From: Caldivirga sp. UBA161
Lineage (GTDB): Archaea > Thermoproteota > Thermoprotei > Thermoproteales > Thermocladiaceae
Direction of reading: 5' to 3'
DNA length: 64,000 bases
Assembly (NCBI RefSeq): GCF_002506515.1
Contig: NZ_DAXS01000068.1
Location: 1,661-65,660, forward strand
Numbering within the stretch: position 1 is the stretch's first letter; every line of letters begins with the position of its first letter. The position numbers and the translations under genes are program-made. Positions 18,063-26,735 of this stretch are shown here, in pieces. The notes beneath the pieces were generated by a model. That model made no database searches, was not told where the DNA came from, and saw only the letters and a list, made by a program, of their open reading frames with translations.

Positions 18063-18923
18063 ATGAATAAGTGCCCAGTATGCGGTTCAAGTGAATTCAT
18101 TTACGACGAGTATAGTGGTACGGTTTACTGCGCCAAGTGTGGTTACGTGTTAAGTGAACATGAGATAGATAAGGGGCCTGAGTGGAGGGGGGTTGATAAG
18201 AATGGTAGGTCACTGTCAAGGGCTAGTCCAGTAAGTGTATCATCACCTGGATTCAACATGTATGTTAATATAGTTAGCATCAGTAGGCCTAAGTTTAAGA
18301 TAATACCATCATTATCATTATTCAACTCAAGTGAACGCAATGTAATGATGCTTAGGTCAATAGCCAAGCAGGTTATAGCTAATGCTGGCTTACCTGAATC
18401 AATACTAGATGAGGTTGTGTTGAACTATAGGTTATTGACTAAGATGAATTATAGGGGTAAGATTAAGGAGACCGCGGTGGCTTTAGTTTATATAGCATGT
18501 AAGAAACGTAACCTACCATGCACCATGAAGGACCTACTCAGGAATAGTGACGTTGATATTAAGGGCTTTAATAAGGCGTATATGCGTATAGCTAATTTAA
18601 TGAACATAAAGGGTATTTACAATGATGAGCAATTAATCAACATGACCTTAAGGATAATTAACATGATTAACGTTAACAGTAATATTAAGCATAGATTAAT
18701 GCTACTGATAAGGAATATGATAGATAAGGGTAAGGCAGCAAGCCTATTCAATGGTAAAACATTCGCATCGTCAATAGCAGCCATGGTGTACTTATCCTTA
18801 CTAATATATAATATTAAAATTAGGCAAAAGGAAATAGCCTCAATAGCCGGTGTTACGGATGTAACAATAAGGAATAGGTACAATGAGTTATTGAAACGCT
18901 TAAACTTCAGGATAACCATTTAA
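18063..18923 (+). CDS. tfb: Transcription initiation factor B (TFB)
   Basis: Bridges TATA-bound TBP and RNA polymerase. The 286-residue product has an N-terminal zinc ribbon with C4, C7, C23 and C26, a B-reader/linker with EWRGVDKNGRS, then two cyclin-fold repeats. The C-terminal helix-turn-helix (RQKEIASIAGVTDVTIRNRY) recognises the BRE. It is a little shorter than typical TFB (about 300-315). A GGAGGTG Shine-Dalgarno precedes the ATG within the end of gar1, indicating translation from an internal operon position. Genomes of this group often hold more than one TFB; whether this is the main one cannot be told. Confidence 0.95.
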   Translation: MNKCPVCGSSEFIYDEYSGTVYCAKCGYVLSEHEIDKGPEWRGVDKNGRSLSRASPVSVSSPGFNMYVNIVSISRPKFKIIPSLSLFNSSERNVMMLRSIAKQVIANAGLPESILDEVVLNYRLLTKMNYRGKIKETAVALVYIACKKRNLPCTMKDLLRNSDVDIKGFNKAYMRIANLMNIKGIYNDEQLINMTLRIINMINVNSNIKHRLMLLIRNMIDKGKAASLFNGKTFASSIAAMVYLSLLIYNIKIRQKEIASIAGVTDVTIRNRYNELLKRLNFRITI

Positions 18924-18930
18924 AAGCACC

Positions 18931-18940
18931 CTATATTAAG
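18931..18940 (+). promoter_or_regulatory. TATA box of the Trm10-like gene
   Basis: CTATATTAAG is centred about 28 bp before the ATG at 18963, so this gene has its own promoter despite following gar1-tfb closely. Confidence 0.5.
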
Positions 18941-18962
18941 CCTTACTCAGTTAGCCTTACGA

Positions 18963-19925
18963 ATGTACGCATTAACTGCATTAATGCATTCGCTACGTGG
19001 GGCCTGTAATGGTATTTACATAAGTGGTGGATTATTGAACAGGTATGGCGGCCTCAATGAGGTTGCTGTACAAGTATTGCTGGGTAGGTTAAAGGTGTGC
19101 AAGGGCTCTAGGAGGGGGTTAGCCCTAGTGATTATTGATGACTTACCAATATTAAGTAATTTAGGTACTAATGATGCTGACTGTTTTATTGATCATAAAT
19201 GCAGCGAATTAATTGCATGTAATGCTACAATGCCTGAATACCCGCAGTTCGTAATTGATGTATCATTATGGAGAAGGCACACTAAGGGGGAATTAAGGAG
19301 CTTAATAATACAGTTGATGCAATCGCTTAGGGAACTTAGGAGGTATTTGTGGGATGGTAACCTCACCGTGACGGGCATTGATCAAGACTTCATGGATATA
19401 CTCCGTAAATTCGCCGGCAATATTAATACAACCGCAAGATTCCTAAGGAGCATACCACCCAGTTACTTGAAGTCAGCAGTGATGCTTGACCCATATGGGG
19501 ATGTTGAATTAACCGAGGACATCATTAAGTCAACTAACGTATTCATAATTGGTGGCATAAGTGATAGTGAAGTAATTAGGAAGGGTGAAACCTTTGAACT
19601 ATATAAAAGCCTAGGGCTACATGAACTTAACATACCTAGGGTTAAGTTAACCCTGAGGGGGGTGTTGACTGGTGTTCCTGAAAGAATAAATAAACTAGTG
19701 TCAATAATACTAATGGTTAAGTACAGTGGCTATAATCTTGAGGACGCCGTAATAGCCAATCAATCTAAGGCTGATAAGATTAATAGGCTTAATAGGGAGT
19801 TAAGCATGTTGAGGAATATTGATTCAGGTACTTTAGGTAATTTATTAACTTGGCTTGGTTTAATTCCGTGGGATAGTAAGGTTATGTCCGCGTTAAGGAG
19901 GTATGGATTACTTTCCAGCAATTAG
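18963..19925 (+). CDS. Archaeal Trm10-like tRNA (purine-9 N1) methyltransferase
   Basis: Likely methylates N1 of A9 and/or G9 of tRNA with SAM. A catalytic SPOUT domain occupies roughly residues 165-260. Its markers are MLDPYGDVELTED (conserved Asp), NVFIIGGISDSE (knotted loop), and PRVKLTLRGVLTGVPERINK. The N-terminal 150 residues carry the archaeal extension with a basic tRNA-binding character, and the C-terminal 60 residues are helical. At 320 residues it fits crenarchaeal Trm10. It sits beside gar1 and tfb, another RNA-modification neighbour. Confidence 0.8.
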   Translation: MYALTALMHSLRGACNGIYISGGLLNRYGGLNEVAVQVLLGRLKVCKGSRRGLALVIIDDLPILSNLGTNDADCFIDHKCSELIACNATMPEYPQFVIDVSLWRRHTKGELRSLIIQLMQSLRELRRYLWDGNLTVTGIDQDFMDILRKFAGNINTTARFLRSIPPSYLKSAVMLDPYGDVELTEDIIKSTNVFIIGGISDSEVIRKGETFELYKSLGLHELNIPRVKLTLRGVLTGVPERINKLVSIILMVKYSGYNLEDAVIANQSKADKINRLNRELSMLRNIDSGTLGNLLTWLGLIPWDSKVMSALRRYGLLSSN

Positions 19926-19945
19926 TGGAGGCGCTTTAATTCATT

Positions 19946-20431
19946 CTATGTTATTATGTACTCATCCCCCCTCTTCTTTATTAAACCAGCGTAAGCTCCC
20001 CACTCTGATAACAGTATTGTTAATAAATCCCTTATTCCAGGTGCCTTAAATTCGCTGTAACCCTTGTTAACCAAGGCCATTATTAGCTTCTCCAGTGGGA
20101 AGGGTTCATCCTTACCTATCTCTATTGCGGTCTTAAATGGCTCAATATTAGATATTAATTCACGTAATATTCTTCTCCGTTCAGGTATTTTTGAGCCTAG
20201 GAATTTAACACCAAGTTCAGTAACAACTACGTCGCCGTTAGTTAACTTTAGGAATCCTAGGTATATGGCTGCGTTTAAATTAGGTATTATGTCATCTAGG
20301 TCAGCATCCATATGCTGGGCCACTGCGTAAATGTCGGCCTTTCCCCCAAAATCATTAAGTATAGTGTCTATTAACCCAATTACATCTGTTAACCTCGAAT
20401 CCAGCGGCATTATTAGGCTTCTTTGCCCCAT
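19946..20431 (-). CDS. Stand-alone AAA-associated C-terminal domain protein
   Basis: A 161-residue protein matching the AAA_assoc_C pattern, normally found fused to the C-terminus of nitrate/taurine-type ABC ATPases. It has a winged-helix-like start (DIYAVAQHMDADLDDIIPNL), then AAIYLGFLKLTNGDVVVTELG and a helical second half (PERRRILRELISNIEPF). No ATPase motifs are present. It lies 34 bases after a HTH gene on the same strand, so they may be co-transcribed. An alternative start is ATG 20410. It probably acts as a DNA- or protein-binding regulator. Confidence 0.65.
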   Translation of the reverse strand: MGQRSLIMPLDSRLTDVIGLIDTILNDFGGKADIYAVAQHMDADLDDIIPNLNAAIYLGFLKLTNGDVVVTELGVKFLGSKIPERRRILRELISNIEPFKTAIEIGKDEPFPLEKLIMALVNKGYSEFKAPGIRDLLTILLSEWGAYAGLIKKRGDEYIIT

Positions 20432-20465
20432 ACATTATCTAGTAGTTTAACTGCGCTGGCTTTAT

Positions 20466-21020
20466 TTATGAACCTTTCGCAGAAATAAACATAGACCTTC
20501 CTCCCTCTTTACTCCTAATAATATCCACCCACACATTATCCTTAACGAAGCTTGGTAAGTTTAAACCCTGTTGACCGCCGTCGGATTCACCATCATACCC
20601 ATTACTGCAGTTGTAGGTATTAATACTGGTAATGAGCTTCTTTAAATCCATTATAGCGTTAATCAATTGAGCGTAATTATCCTTAATTAACTTAATCTCA
20701 CTCATTAATGAATTAAGCACTTCACTTACACTACTTAACTCTAGGTTGCTTGCCGACGGGGGTTGATTAATACTTACTGTGAAGCTTAGGTTAATTAATG
20801 CTGCCGCAGGTGGCTGTGCATTAGCATCACTGGACTTAGTGGATTCTTGAACCTTCTCAACATTACTTACATTATCTCTTGAATAAGCCCTGTACTTTGA
20901 TAAGGCCTTATACACTGTGTTTATTGATATACCTAACCTTTGAGCTATCTCCCTAGGCTTCAAACCCTGCCTATAATACAAGTCTCCCACCGCTAACTCA
21001 GTCTTAGTTAACTTACCCAT
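20466..21020 (-). CDS. Helix-turn-helix DNA-binding protein
   Basis: A 184-residue protein. Residues about 4-43 form a HTH of the transposase/sigma-4-like type (TELAVGDLYYRQGLKPREIAQRLGISINTVYKAL). A low-complexity Ser/Gln/Pro linker (about 50-90) follows, then a short amphipathic helix with leucine/isoleucine spacing (about 95-130, possibly a dimerising coiled coil), and a disordered tail. No ligand domain is recognised. It is probably a chromosomal regulator and is followed closely by the AAA-associated domain gene. Confidence 0.65.
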   Translation of the reverse strand: MGKLTKTELAVGDLYYRQGLKPREIAQRLGISINTVYKALSKYRAYSRDNVSNVEKVQESTKSSDANAQPPAAALINLSFTVSINQPPSASNLELSSVSEVLNSLMSEIKLIKDNYAQLINAIMDLKKLITSINTYNCSNGYDGESDGGQQGLNLPSFVKDNVWVDIIRSKEGGRSMFISAKGS

Positions 21021-21091
21021 GATTATACAACTATAGTTATGATTCAGAGTAATAATAATTTATTGTTTAAAAAACATGAAATACCCTTATA

Positions 21092-23377
21092 TTACCTAGC
21101 TACACTACGGCTCCTAGCCAGTAATACCAGTAATATTATAATAAGTATTAGCACCACGTAAAATAGTATTGAGGCCAACTTATTAGGTATCAGTAGGCTA
21201 ACGAATTGCTGTGATAGTGATGGGTTAACGTGAACCGTGAATTCATCATTCTGAACCATTGGTATTAATGAACCAGTCTGATTCCATAATAACGTTAATG
21301 TGACTTTATAATCCCCTGGATTTATACCGTTCTGAACATCAACCATGAAGACAACTTGCTTCTCCTGCCCCGGCTTCAAATCACCTATAAATAATGTACC
21401 AGCCGTTAATGCGCTAAGTGGGTTACTACTACTCACGTGCGGTTCAATTACCCCTTGCCCATTTAAAATAACCTCAACATTCTTAGCTGTTACGTTACCA
21501 TTATTAACTATCGTTATGTAAAGTGGTACATTACTATCACCTACACTTAAGTCACTGGTTGCGTTAATTATGAGTATATTAGCCTTGGGTTTAATGACCA
21601 ATGGTATAGTGTAAGTCTTATTGAAGCCTGTTCCATTAATTATAAGCGTTAAGTTGGCTTGAACAGTGCCATATATGTTATTAGCCGTAGATAGAATGAA
21701 GTTAACGGGTATAGGTTCACCAACAGGTAGGTTGCCAATATTAATGGCGCCATTTGATGGATTAATTACACTAATGTACTTATCACCAATTAGCGTAATC
21801 TTTACATTCCTAGCCACAGCAGTACCTGAGTTACCTAAGTATACTGTTAAAAGCAACTCAGGGTAGCCTGGGAATAAGTTGGGTGGATTAGTGTAATAGG
21901 ATTCAACAATAACATTGGGGACTCCAGTGACTATAATGGGGATCCTCCTAATTGTTAATAAGCCACCACTGTAAGTTAATGTTAAATTCGCGTAATATGT
22001 CCCGGCCTTAACGTTAGTTACATTAACCATGAAGGTTACGTAGACTGGAACGCCAATGGGTAAGTCGCCGATTGTTGCATTACTGGTTAATGCTATGAAT
22101 CCTGCTGGTAACGATACATTAGCCTTAACATTCATGGCAGGAGCTGTACCAGAATTAACTATAATGAACGTTAATGGTACAGCACCGTAACCTGGACCAA
22201 CAGTAATGGGACTGCTTGGTGAACCCCATACAGTACCCTCACTTATTAGTTTTGGCTCCCCTGAAACAACAATGGGGACCCTTAGCGTTGATTTAAGCCC
22301 ATTATTATACGTTAACGTTAAGTTTGCGTAGTAGGTGCCTGGGCTTACATCAGATACATTAACAATAAATACTGCATAAACCGGAATACCCACGGGGGCG
22401 CCACCTATTGTTGTGAAGTTGACTAGCGTTGTGAAGCCTCTTGGTAATGATAATGTGGCATTAATGTTAACTGCATTAGCGGTACCGGAGTTCACTATGG
22501 TTACGAATAATGGGACAATACCGTAACCAGGCCCCACTGCAATGGGGTTGCTTGGTGAACCCCAGCCTGCGCCCTCTACAACAAGCCTTGGTTCACCTAT
22601 GATTGGTATATTAACCGTAATCACTTGTGTTGCATTGGAGAAGTAATGTAGGATTACTTCACCATTGATTACACCAACTGGAGCCTTATTGGTTATGTTA
22701 ACCAGGAATACCGCGTAAACAGGTGTCCCAGGGGGTACGTAACCTATGTAACTCCTATTAATTATTGGCACTAACCCATTACTTAGGATTATTGTTGCTG
22801 ATGCATTGGAGGCCATGACATTACCAGTGTTGAGTATTGGTATAACTAAGGGCAGGATACCTATACCCGGCGTAGCCTCAATGGGGTTGTTAATTGAACC
22901 CCACGTTGGTAGGCCTGGGTTAAACTTAACATAGCCTAACACTGGTATAGTTATATTGAAGGTACTGCTGGCGCTTCGTGGCGTAATAATCATGCTTCTA
23001 TTCACTATTACCTCGCTTAGCTCAACATATGTTGCATTAACCTTAAGCTCATAGACTCCGTTGCCGGCGCTTGGATTAATATTAATTAACTCAGTTATGT
23101 TAATGCTTGAGCCAGGTGGCAACACTGGTATTGTTACCTTATATGAACTATTGAAGTAATTATATGGCCCAAAGGGGTAAGTGAAGATTGGTTTAATGGT
23201 TATATTGAATAATGCGCTTTCACCATTATTAATAATTGATAATACTAATGGCACCGCACTCTGGCCTGGTGCGGCAAGTACGCTTACTTGACCTGTAACC
23301 ACCAGTGCATTGGCCACGTTAGTTAATAATATGAGCGCAGCCACCATTAACGTAACCATTGTTATCTTAACGTTCAT
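21092..23377 (-). CDS. Large cell-surface protein with repeated Ig-like (CARDB/NEW3-type) domains
   Basis: A 761-residue secreted, C-terminally anchored protein. It has a signal peptide (about 1-24), then at least five beta-sandwich repeats of about 110 residues. Two are near copies, each with a GSP-S/N-PI-VGPGYG segment, an IVNSGTA-A-N segment and a GTYYANLTLTY strand. A transmembrane helix (about 733-754) and a basic tail follow. Asn-x-Ser/Thr sequons are very frequent, fitting a heavily glycosylated S-layer-associated or adhesin-like protein. The start is supported by a TATA box 27 bp upstream with a 12-bp palindrome in between. Ligand unknown. Confidence 0.75.
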   Translation of the reverse strand: MNVKITMVTLMVAALILLTNVANALVVTGQVSVLAAPGQSAVPLVLSIINNGESALFNITIKPIFTYPFGPYNYFNSSYKVTIPVLPPGSSINITELININPSAGNGVYELKVNATYVELSEVIVNRSMIITPRSASSTFNITIPVLGYVKFNPGLPTWGSINNPIEATPGIGILPLVIPILNTGNVMASNASATIILSNGLVPIINRSYIGYVPPGTPVYAVFLVNITNKAPVGVINGEVILHYFSNATQVITVNIPIIGEPRLVVEGAGWGSPSNPIAVGPGYGIVPLFVTIVNSGTANAVNINATLSLPRGFTTLVNFTTIGGAPVGIPVYAVFIVNVSDVSPGTYYANLTLTYNNGLKSTLRVPIVVSGEPKLISEGTVWGSPSSPITVGPGYGAVPLTFIIVNSGTAPAMNVKANVSLPAGFIALTSNATIGDLPIGVPVYVTFMVNVTNVKAGTYYANLTLTYSGGLLTIRRIPIIVTGVPNVIVESYYTNPPNLFPGYPELLLTVYLGNSGTAVARNVKITLIGDKYISVINPSNGAINIGNLPVGEPIPVNFILSTANNIYGTVQANLTLIINGTGFNKTYTIPLVIKPKANILIINATSDLSVGDSNVPLYITIVNNGNVTAKNVEVILNGQGVIEPHVSSSNPLSALTAGTLFIGDLKPGQEKQVVFMVDVQNGINPGDYKVTLTLLWNQTGSLIPMVQNDEFTVHVNPSLSQQFVSLLIPNKLASILFYVVLILIIILLVLLARSRSVAR

Positions 23378-23383
23378 AGAAAC

Positions 23384-23395
23384 TCCGATATCGGA
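23384..23395. promoter_or_regulatory. 12-bp palindrome in the surface-protein promoter (possible operator)
   Basis: TCCGATATCGGA is a perfect palindrome between the TATA box (about 23399-23409) and the start codon (23377) of the surface-protein gene, overlapping the expected transcription start. A repressor bound here would block initiation. No other copy was noticed in the window. Confidence 0.4.
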
Positions 23396-23398
23396 TGC

Positions 23399-23409
23399 GT
23401 TTAAAAACC
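23399..23409 (-). promoter_or_regulatory. TATA box of the surface-protein gene
   Basis: Minus-strand GGTTTTTAAAC is centred 27 bp before the ATG at 23377. Confidence 0.55.
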
Positions 23410-23485
23410 TTTCTAATATTCAAATACATATCGAACTCAAGCAATGAACTTAAACTCAGAGGCGGGCATTTATGCTTGAAATATA

Positions 23486-23496
23486 AACTTATAAAC
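23486..23496 (+). promoter_or_regulatory. TATA box of the GntR-family gene
   Basis: AACTTATAAAC is centred about 30 bp before ATG 23522, giving a leader of a few bases at most. Confidence 0.5.
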
Positions 23497-23503
23497 ACCT
23501 AGA

Positions 23504-23513
23504 TAGTGTACCA
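23504..23513. promoter_or_regulatory. Possible GntR/FCD operator, autoregulatory
   Basis: TAGTGTACCA fits the FadR-subfamily operator form TNGT-N2-ACNA. It lies between the TATA box and the ATG of the GntR gene. Eight of ten bases match the dyad in the alpha-xylosidase promoter (49053-49062 read on the minus strand). Confidence 0.45.
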
Positions 23514-23521
23514 ATACGTAT

Positions 23522-24175
23522 ATGGAGTCTAAGCTATTGGTTAACAGGGTATACGAAGAGTTACTTAACGCCATAATTCAAGGTAGGTTTAGGCCTGGGG
23601 AGGCCTTAAGGGAGGATCGGATAGCCTCAATGCTTGGAGCCAGTAGAACACCGGTTAGGGAGGCCTTAGCTAGGCTTGAGAGGGAGGGGTTTGTGGTTAA
23701 GGATGGGAGGAGTTATGTTGTTACTCCTATAACTAAGGATGATGTTGTGCAGCTCTATGAGGAGAGGATACCGCTTGAGGCCATGGCTGCTAGGTTGGCT
23801 GCAGTTAGGGCTACTGAGGATCAATTAATTAAAATGGGTAATGCAATTGATATGATTAAGGCTGAGGTTATGCAACCTAATCCTAATCCAGTTAAGTTGG
23901 CTGAATTAAACGGTGAATTCCATGAACTTGTAGCTGAGGCAAGTGGTAACAAGTTCATTGCAGCTACGCTTAAGCAGATTAGGCTTAAGCTCAAGATAGT
24001 TAGGGTTAACATTTTCACAAGCTATAGTAGGAGGCTGGAGGAGGCTAAGGAGCATGGGGATGTTTATGAAGCTATAAAATCAAGGAACCCTGAGGCAGCC
24101 TTCGTGAAGATGCTTAACCATGAGCAGAATGTCCTAGAGTACGTTAAGAATAATGTCCTACCATACTACTTCTAA
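23522..24175 (+). CDS. GntR-family transcriptional regulator, FadR/FCD subfamily
   Basis: A 217-residue ligand-responsive repressor. The N-terminal winged helix (about 5-72) contains LREDRIASMLGASRTPVREAL, a classic GntR recognition helix. The C-terminal helical FCD domain (about 78-210) has the expected metal/ligand-binding acidic and histidine positions (E-x-R near 86-88, EFHELVAEASGNKF, MLNHE). FCD regulators usually sense small organic acids or sugar acids and control the adjacent catabolic genes. This family is common in bacteria and less so in archaea. Its 3' end overlaps the convergent GH116 gene by 32 bases. A fitting operator dyad precedes its own start. Confidence 0.92.
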   Translation: MESKLLVNRVYEELLNAIIQGRFRPGEALREDRIASMLGASRTPVREALARLEREGFVVKDGRSYVVTPITKDDVVQLYEERIPLEAMAARLAAVRATEDQLIKMGNAIDMIKAEVMQPNPNPVKLAELNGEFHELVAEASGNKFIAATLKQIRLKLKIVRVNIFTSYSRRLEEAKEHGDVYEAIKSRNPEAAFVKMLNHEQNVLEYVKNNVLPYYF

Positions 24176-26162
24176 TGGCTAAGTACAGTATATATGGGGA
24201 GGCACTACCTATGTAGTGGTCTAAGCCCACGTTCTTACCCTCAATGGCGTCTATTCTAGAGCTTTGATTCCAAGGCTCCAGTCTTGATATTGTATCCCAC
24301 TCCTTTTTAGCAATCTCGAGGCCTTCATTAACCATACCCCTAAGCACCATGTGAGCGGCAACAGTGAAGCTTATCCTGGGCCAGCATGACCTCATTTGGC
24401 TTGATGAAGTATCAACTTCCCCATTAGGCTTAACCGCATTGGGCAGGCAATAGGGTGATGCCCTGTGGTTAAGCTCATATATTGATCTTAACGCTACCTT
24501 AACCTTATCCTCATCAACCACCGGTGGTAGTTTAAGGAAATCGCACCAGAATTGCCCAAGGAGTTGGCTATTCATGCATGATTCATTACTCTCCTTAGTT
24601 GATCTCCATGCTGCGAAGTAGCGGCCATTCCACATTGAATTTAATGTATCCTTACCCTTACTTAAACATGACTCATACTTATCACTAAGCCTCACACCAA
24701 GCACATCAGCTGACTTAATTAATGCTTGAAGTGCGCATAAGAATAGGGAAGCTATGTATGATGATGCGCCATACATGTTTGTCCCATCATAGGAGTTATC
24801 AAACCCACCCCTTGAATCAGGTATGCAGTCGCCATCATAATCCCTACTGATGAGCCAATCAACCACTTCCCGCATTTTATTGAAGTTCCTCCTTAAAACC
24901 TCAACATTACTTGTTATGAGGTAATCCCTATAAATCATGAGGATCCATGTACTCCCTAAATCATTCCACGGATATAGGTATGAGGCGCCGTATATTGGAT
25001 CCTCAAGGCTCTCTTCCCCGAAGTCATGAGGGACCTCACCATTACTTATGTAGAATCCCAACAATTCATCCATTTTAACGGTTAAGTCAGGGTATAAGTC
25101 AAGTAAGGCGAAAGATAATCCATCCCATGTCATTGACCCTATGGTATTCATTAATGGCGCTATTGATAATGATTCATAAACAGCTAATCTACCGTCCTTA
25201 GTTAACCATGTTGATGAAGTCAACACATATAGGCTATTTAATACGGCATCCCTTAACCAACCATCAGCATCAATACTAAGAGGCCTTAGTGAACCACTGT
25301 TCTCCAAGGCATATTCAGCCACTTCCACCGCTGAGTTGAAGAAGTTCTCGTAGTAATGGCCGTATGGGTAATGATGCGGCCTTGAATTAAAGAACCAGGT
25401 GATGAAGAATAATGCCTCATCATCAATCCTCCTCCACACTACTCCAGCAATCTCTTCCCTGGCATATGGCCTTATGGAGTATCTTCCTTCATCCACTACT
25501 TTACCTAGCTTACTGAATACTGAAATATCTTCAGTCATACCACCCCTAGTAGGTACCCAGTAGGAGTAACCAGAGTAAGTGTGGCACCCTTTACAACCTA
25601 TGAAGACCTCACCGTAAGCTGGGTCACTTTGCAGCGACCTTAAGTTCTTAAATAAAACACCATTAACCTTACCTATTATTGAGTAATTAACGCGGCCCCA
25701 CCTCCTACTACCTACTATGTTTGGGAATGAGAATGCAACAGTGCCATTGCCCTTAACCCTGACTATTATTAATGGCAATGATGAATCCTTAACATTACCC
25801 TTAACAATGGGTGTATAGAATTCAATCTCACTTATTGGTAAATTACTGAACCTGTACTTAATCTTAGGATACTGAGCCTCAACCTCAATATTATCCACGT
25901 GCCTATACTGTGGCTTAACTTCAACATTCTTGCCTGGATTAGTTTGGAGAAAGAGTGGTTCCTCACCAAGTAGTACTACGTGGAATCCCCTAATCACCTT
26001 AAGTGGATTTAACCAATTATTCATTATCGTTACATTGCCTATTGTGAGATCTGGAAAGAACTCAATGGCACCTGCACCAATACCACCTAAGGGTAGTCCG
26101 CTGTTAAGATTTCTATTACTCACTATCATTAAATACCCTTCCGGATACTGGATTTTATGCAT
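24144..26162 (-). CDS. GH116 beta-glucosidase/beta-xylosidase (GBA2-like)
   Basis: Related to human non-lysosomal glucosylceramidase and Sulfolobus SSO1353, which cleaves beta-glucosides and xylosides. The N-terminal beta-sandwich contains LNSGLPLGGIGAGAIEFF, and the C-terminal (alpha/alpha)6 barrel has TWDGLSFALLDLYPDL, SYLYPWNDLGSTW and DGTNMYGASSYIASL. I place the start at ATG 26162 (672 residues). The frame runs on to 26222, but that extension would overlap the divergent gene and its TATA region, and it reads as an untypical amphipathic leader. No signal peptide is seen, so the enzyme is probably intracellular. It converges with the GntR regulator, which may control it. Confidence 0.88.
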   Translation of the reverse strand: MHKIQYPEGYLMIVSNRNLNSGLPLGGIGAGAIEFFPDLTIGNVTIMNNWLNPLKVIRGFHVVLLGEEPLFLQTNPGKNVEVKPQYRHVDNIEVEAQYPKIKYRFSNLPISEIEFYTPIVKGNVKDSSLPLIIVRVKGNGTVAFSFPNIVGSRRWGRVNYSIIGKVNGVLFKNLRSLQSDPAYGEVFIGCKGCHTYSGYSYWVPTRGGMTEDISVFSKLGKVVDEGRYSIRPYAREEIAGVVWRRIDDEALFFITWFFNSRPHHYPYGHYYENFFNSAVEVAEYALENSGSLRPLSIDADGWLRDAVLNSLYVLTSSTWLTKDGRLAVYESLSIAPLMNTIGSMTWDGLSFALLDLYPDLTVKMDELLGFYISNGEVPHDFGEESLEDPIYGASYLYPWNDLGSTWILMIYRDYLITSNVEVLRRNFNKMREVVDWLISRDYDGDCIPDSRGGFDNSYDGTNMYGASSYIASLFLCALQALIKSADVLGVRLSDKYESCLSKGKDTLNSMWNGRYFAAWRSTKESNESCMNSQLLGQFWCDFLKLPPVVDEDKVKVALRSIYELNHRASPYCLPNAVKPNGEVDTSSSQMRSCWPRISFTVAAHMVLRGMVNEGLEIAKKEWDTISRLEPWNQSSRIDAIEGKNVGLDHYIGSASPYILYLAIRSSMVGHYS

Positions 26163-26176
26163 TATTATTTGAATAA

Positions 26177-26200
26177 GGGATTTAAGCCGGTTCTTAAGCC
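26177..26200. promoter_or_regulatory. Divergent promoter region with TATA-like TTTAAG elements
   Basis: GATTTAAGCC (26179-26188) is centred 26-27 bp before ATG 26210 of the plus-strand orphan. A second similar element, CTTAAG, at 26193-26198 lies about 33 bp before the GH116 ATG at 26162; the first lies 22 bp before it. The two divergent starts are only about 47 bp apart, so the promoters must overlap. Confidence 0.4.
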
Positions 26201-26209
26201 AACTAGGTG

Positions 26210-26728
26210 ATGCTACTACCATTTTACAGGATTAAGAAGGAGCTTTGGATTGAGGCTTATTTAATAGGTAGGGTTGATGCGTTAGCTAAGGTTGGTTTAA
26301 TTAAGTCATTTAAAACAAGTGGTGCAGATAACGGTGAATTAAAGCCCATACCCTATCAGGAGATTAGGAATATAATAAGTAATGACATTAAGTGGATTAA
26401 TGATGCCATAAGTGACCTTGAGAATGGCTTAAAATTAAGGTTTAGGGATTATATACTAATCCCAATGTATAATCCAGGTCAATACATGGCTAAGGTTAAC
26501 TTAAGCCTAATGGACATAGTGACCCTGCGGGTTGCTAGGAGAATATATGAGAATTTACTTAAGGTAATGCCTAAGGAGCCCCTAGGTGTCGGTTGGTTTA
26601 ATGTAGCCCTGGAAAATGACATGGTTTTCATTAACGGTGAGTACGATGAAGCTTTAACTAATACTTACGCTAATAATGAAAGCTTAAGGAAGGCACTAAT
26701 GGGGCTCTTATTGGGGGACCAGCAATAA
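26210..26728 (+). CDS. Orphan protein divergent from GH116, unknown function
   Basis: A 172-residue product read from ATG 26210 (GTG 26207 also possible). It appears globular and mixed alpha/beta, with no signal or membrane segment and no recognised motif; aromatic and asparagine residues are frequent in the second half (GVGWFNVALENDMVFINGEYDE). It shares a promoter region with GH116 and is convergent with the Nnr gene. Shared regulation with GH116 is possible. The family is not known to me. Confidence 0.6.
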   Translation: MLLPFYRIKKELWIEAYLIGRVDALAKVGLIKSFKTSGADNGELKPIPYQEIRNIISNDIKWINDAISDLENGLKLRFRDYILIPMYNPGQYMAKVNLSLMDIVTLRVARRIYENLLKVMPKEPLGVGWFNVALENDMVFINGEYDEALTNTYANNESLRKALMGLLLGDQQ

Positions 26729-26735
26729 GCATTAT

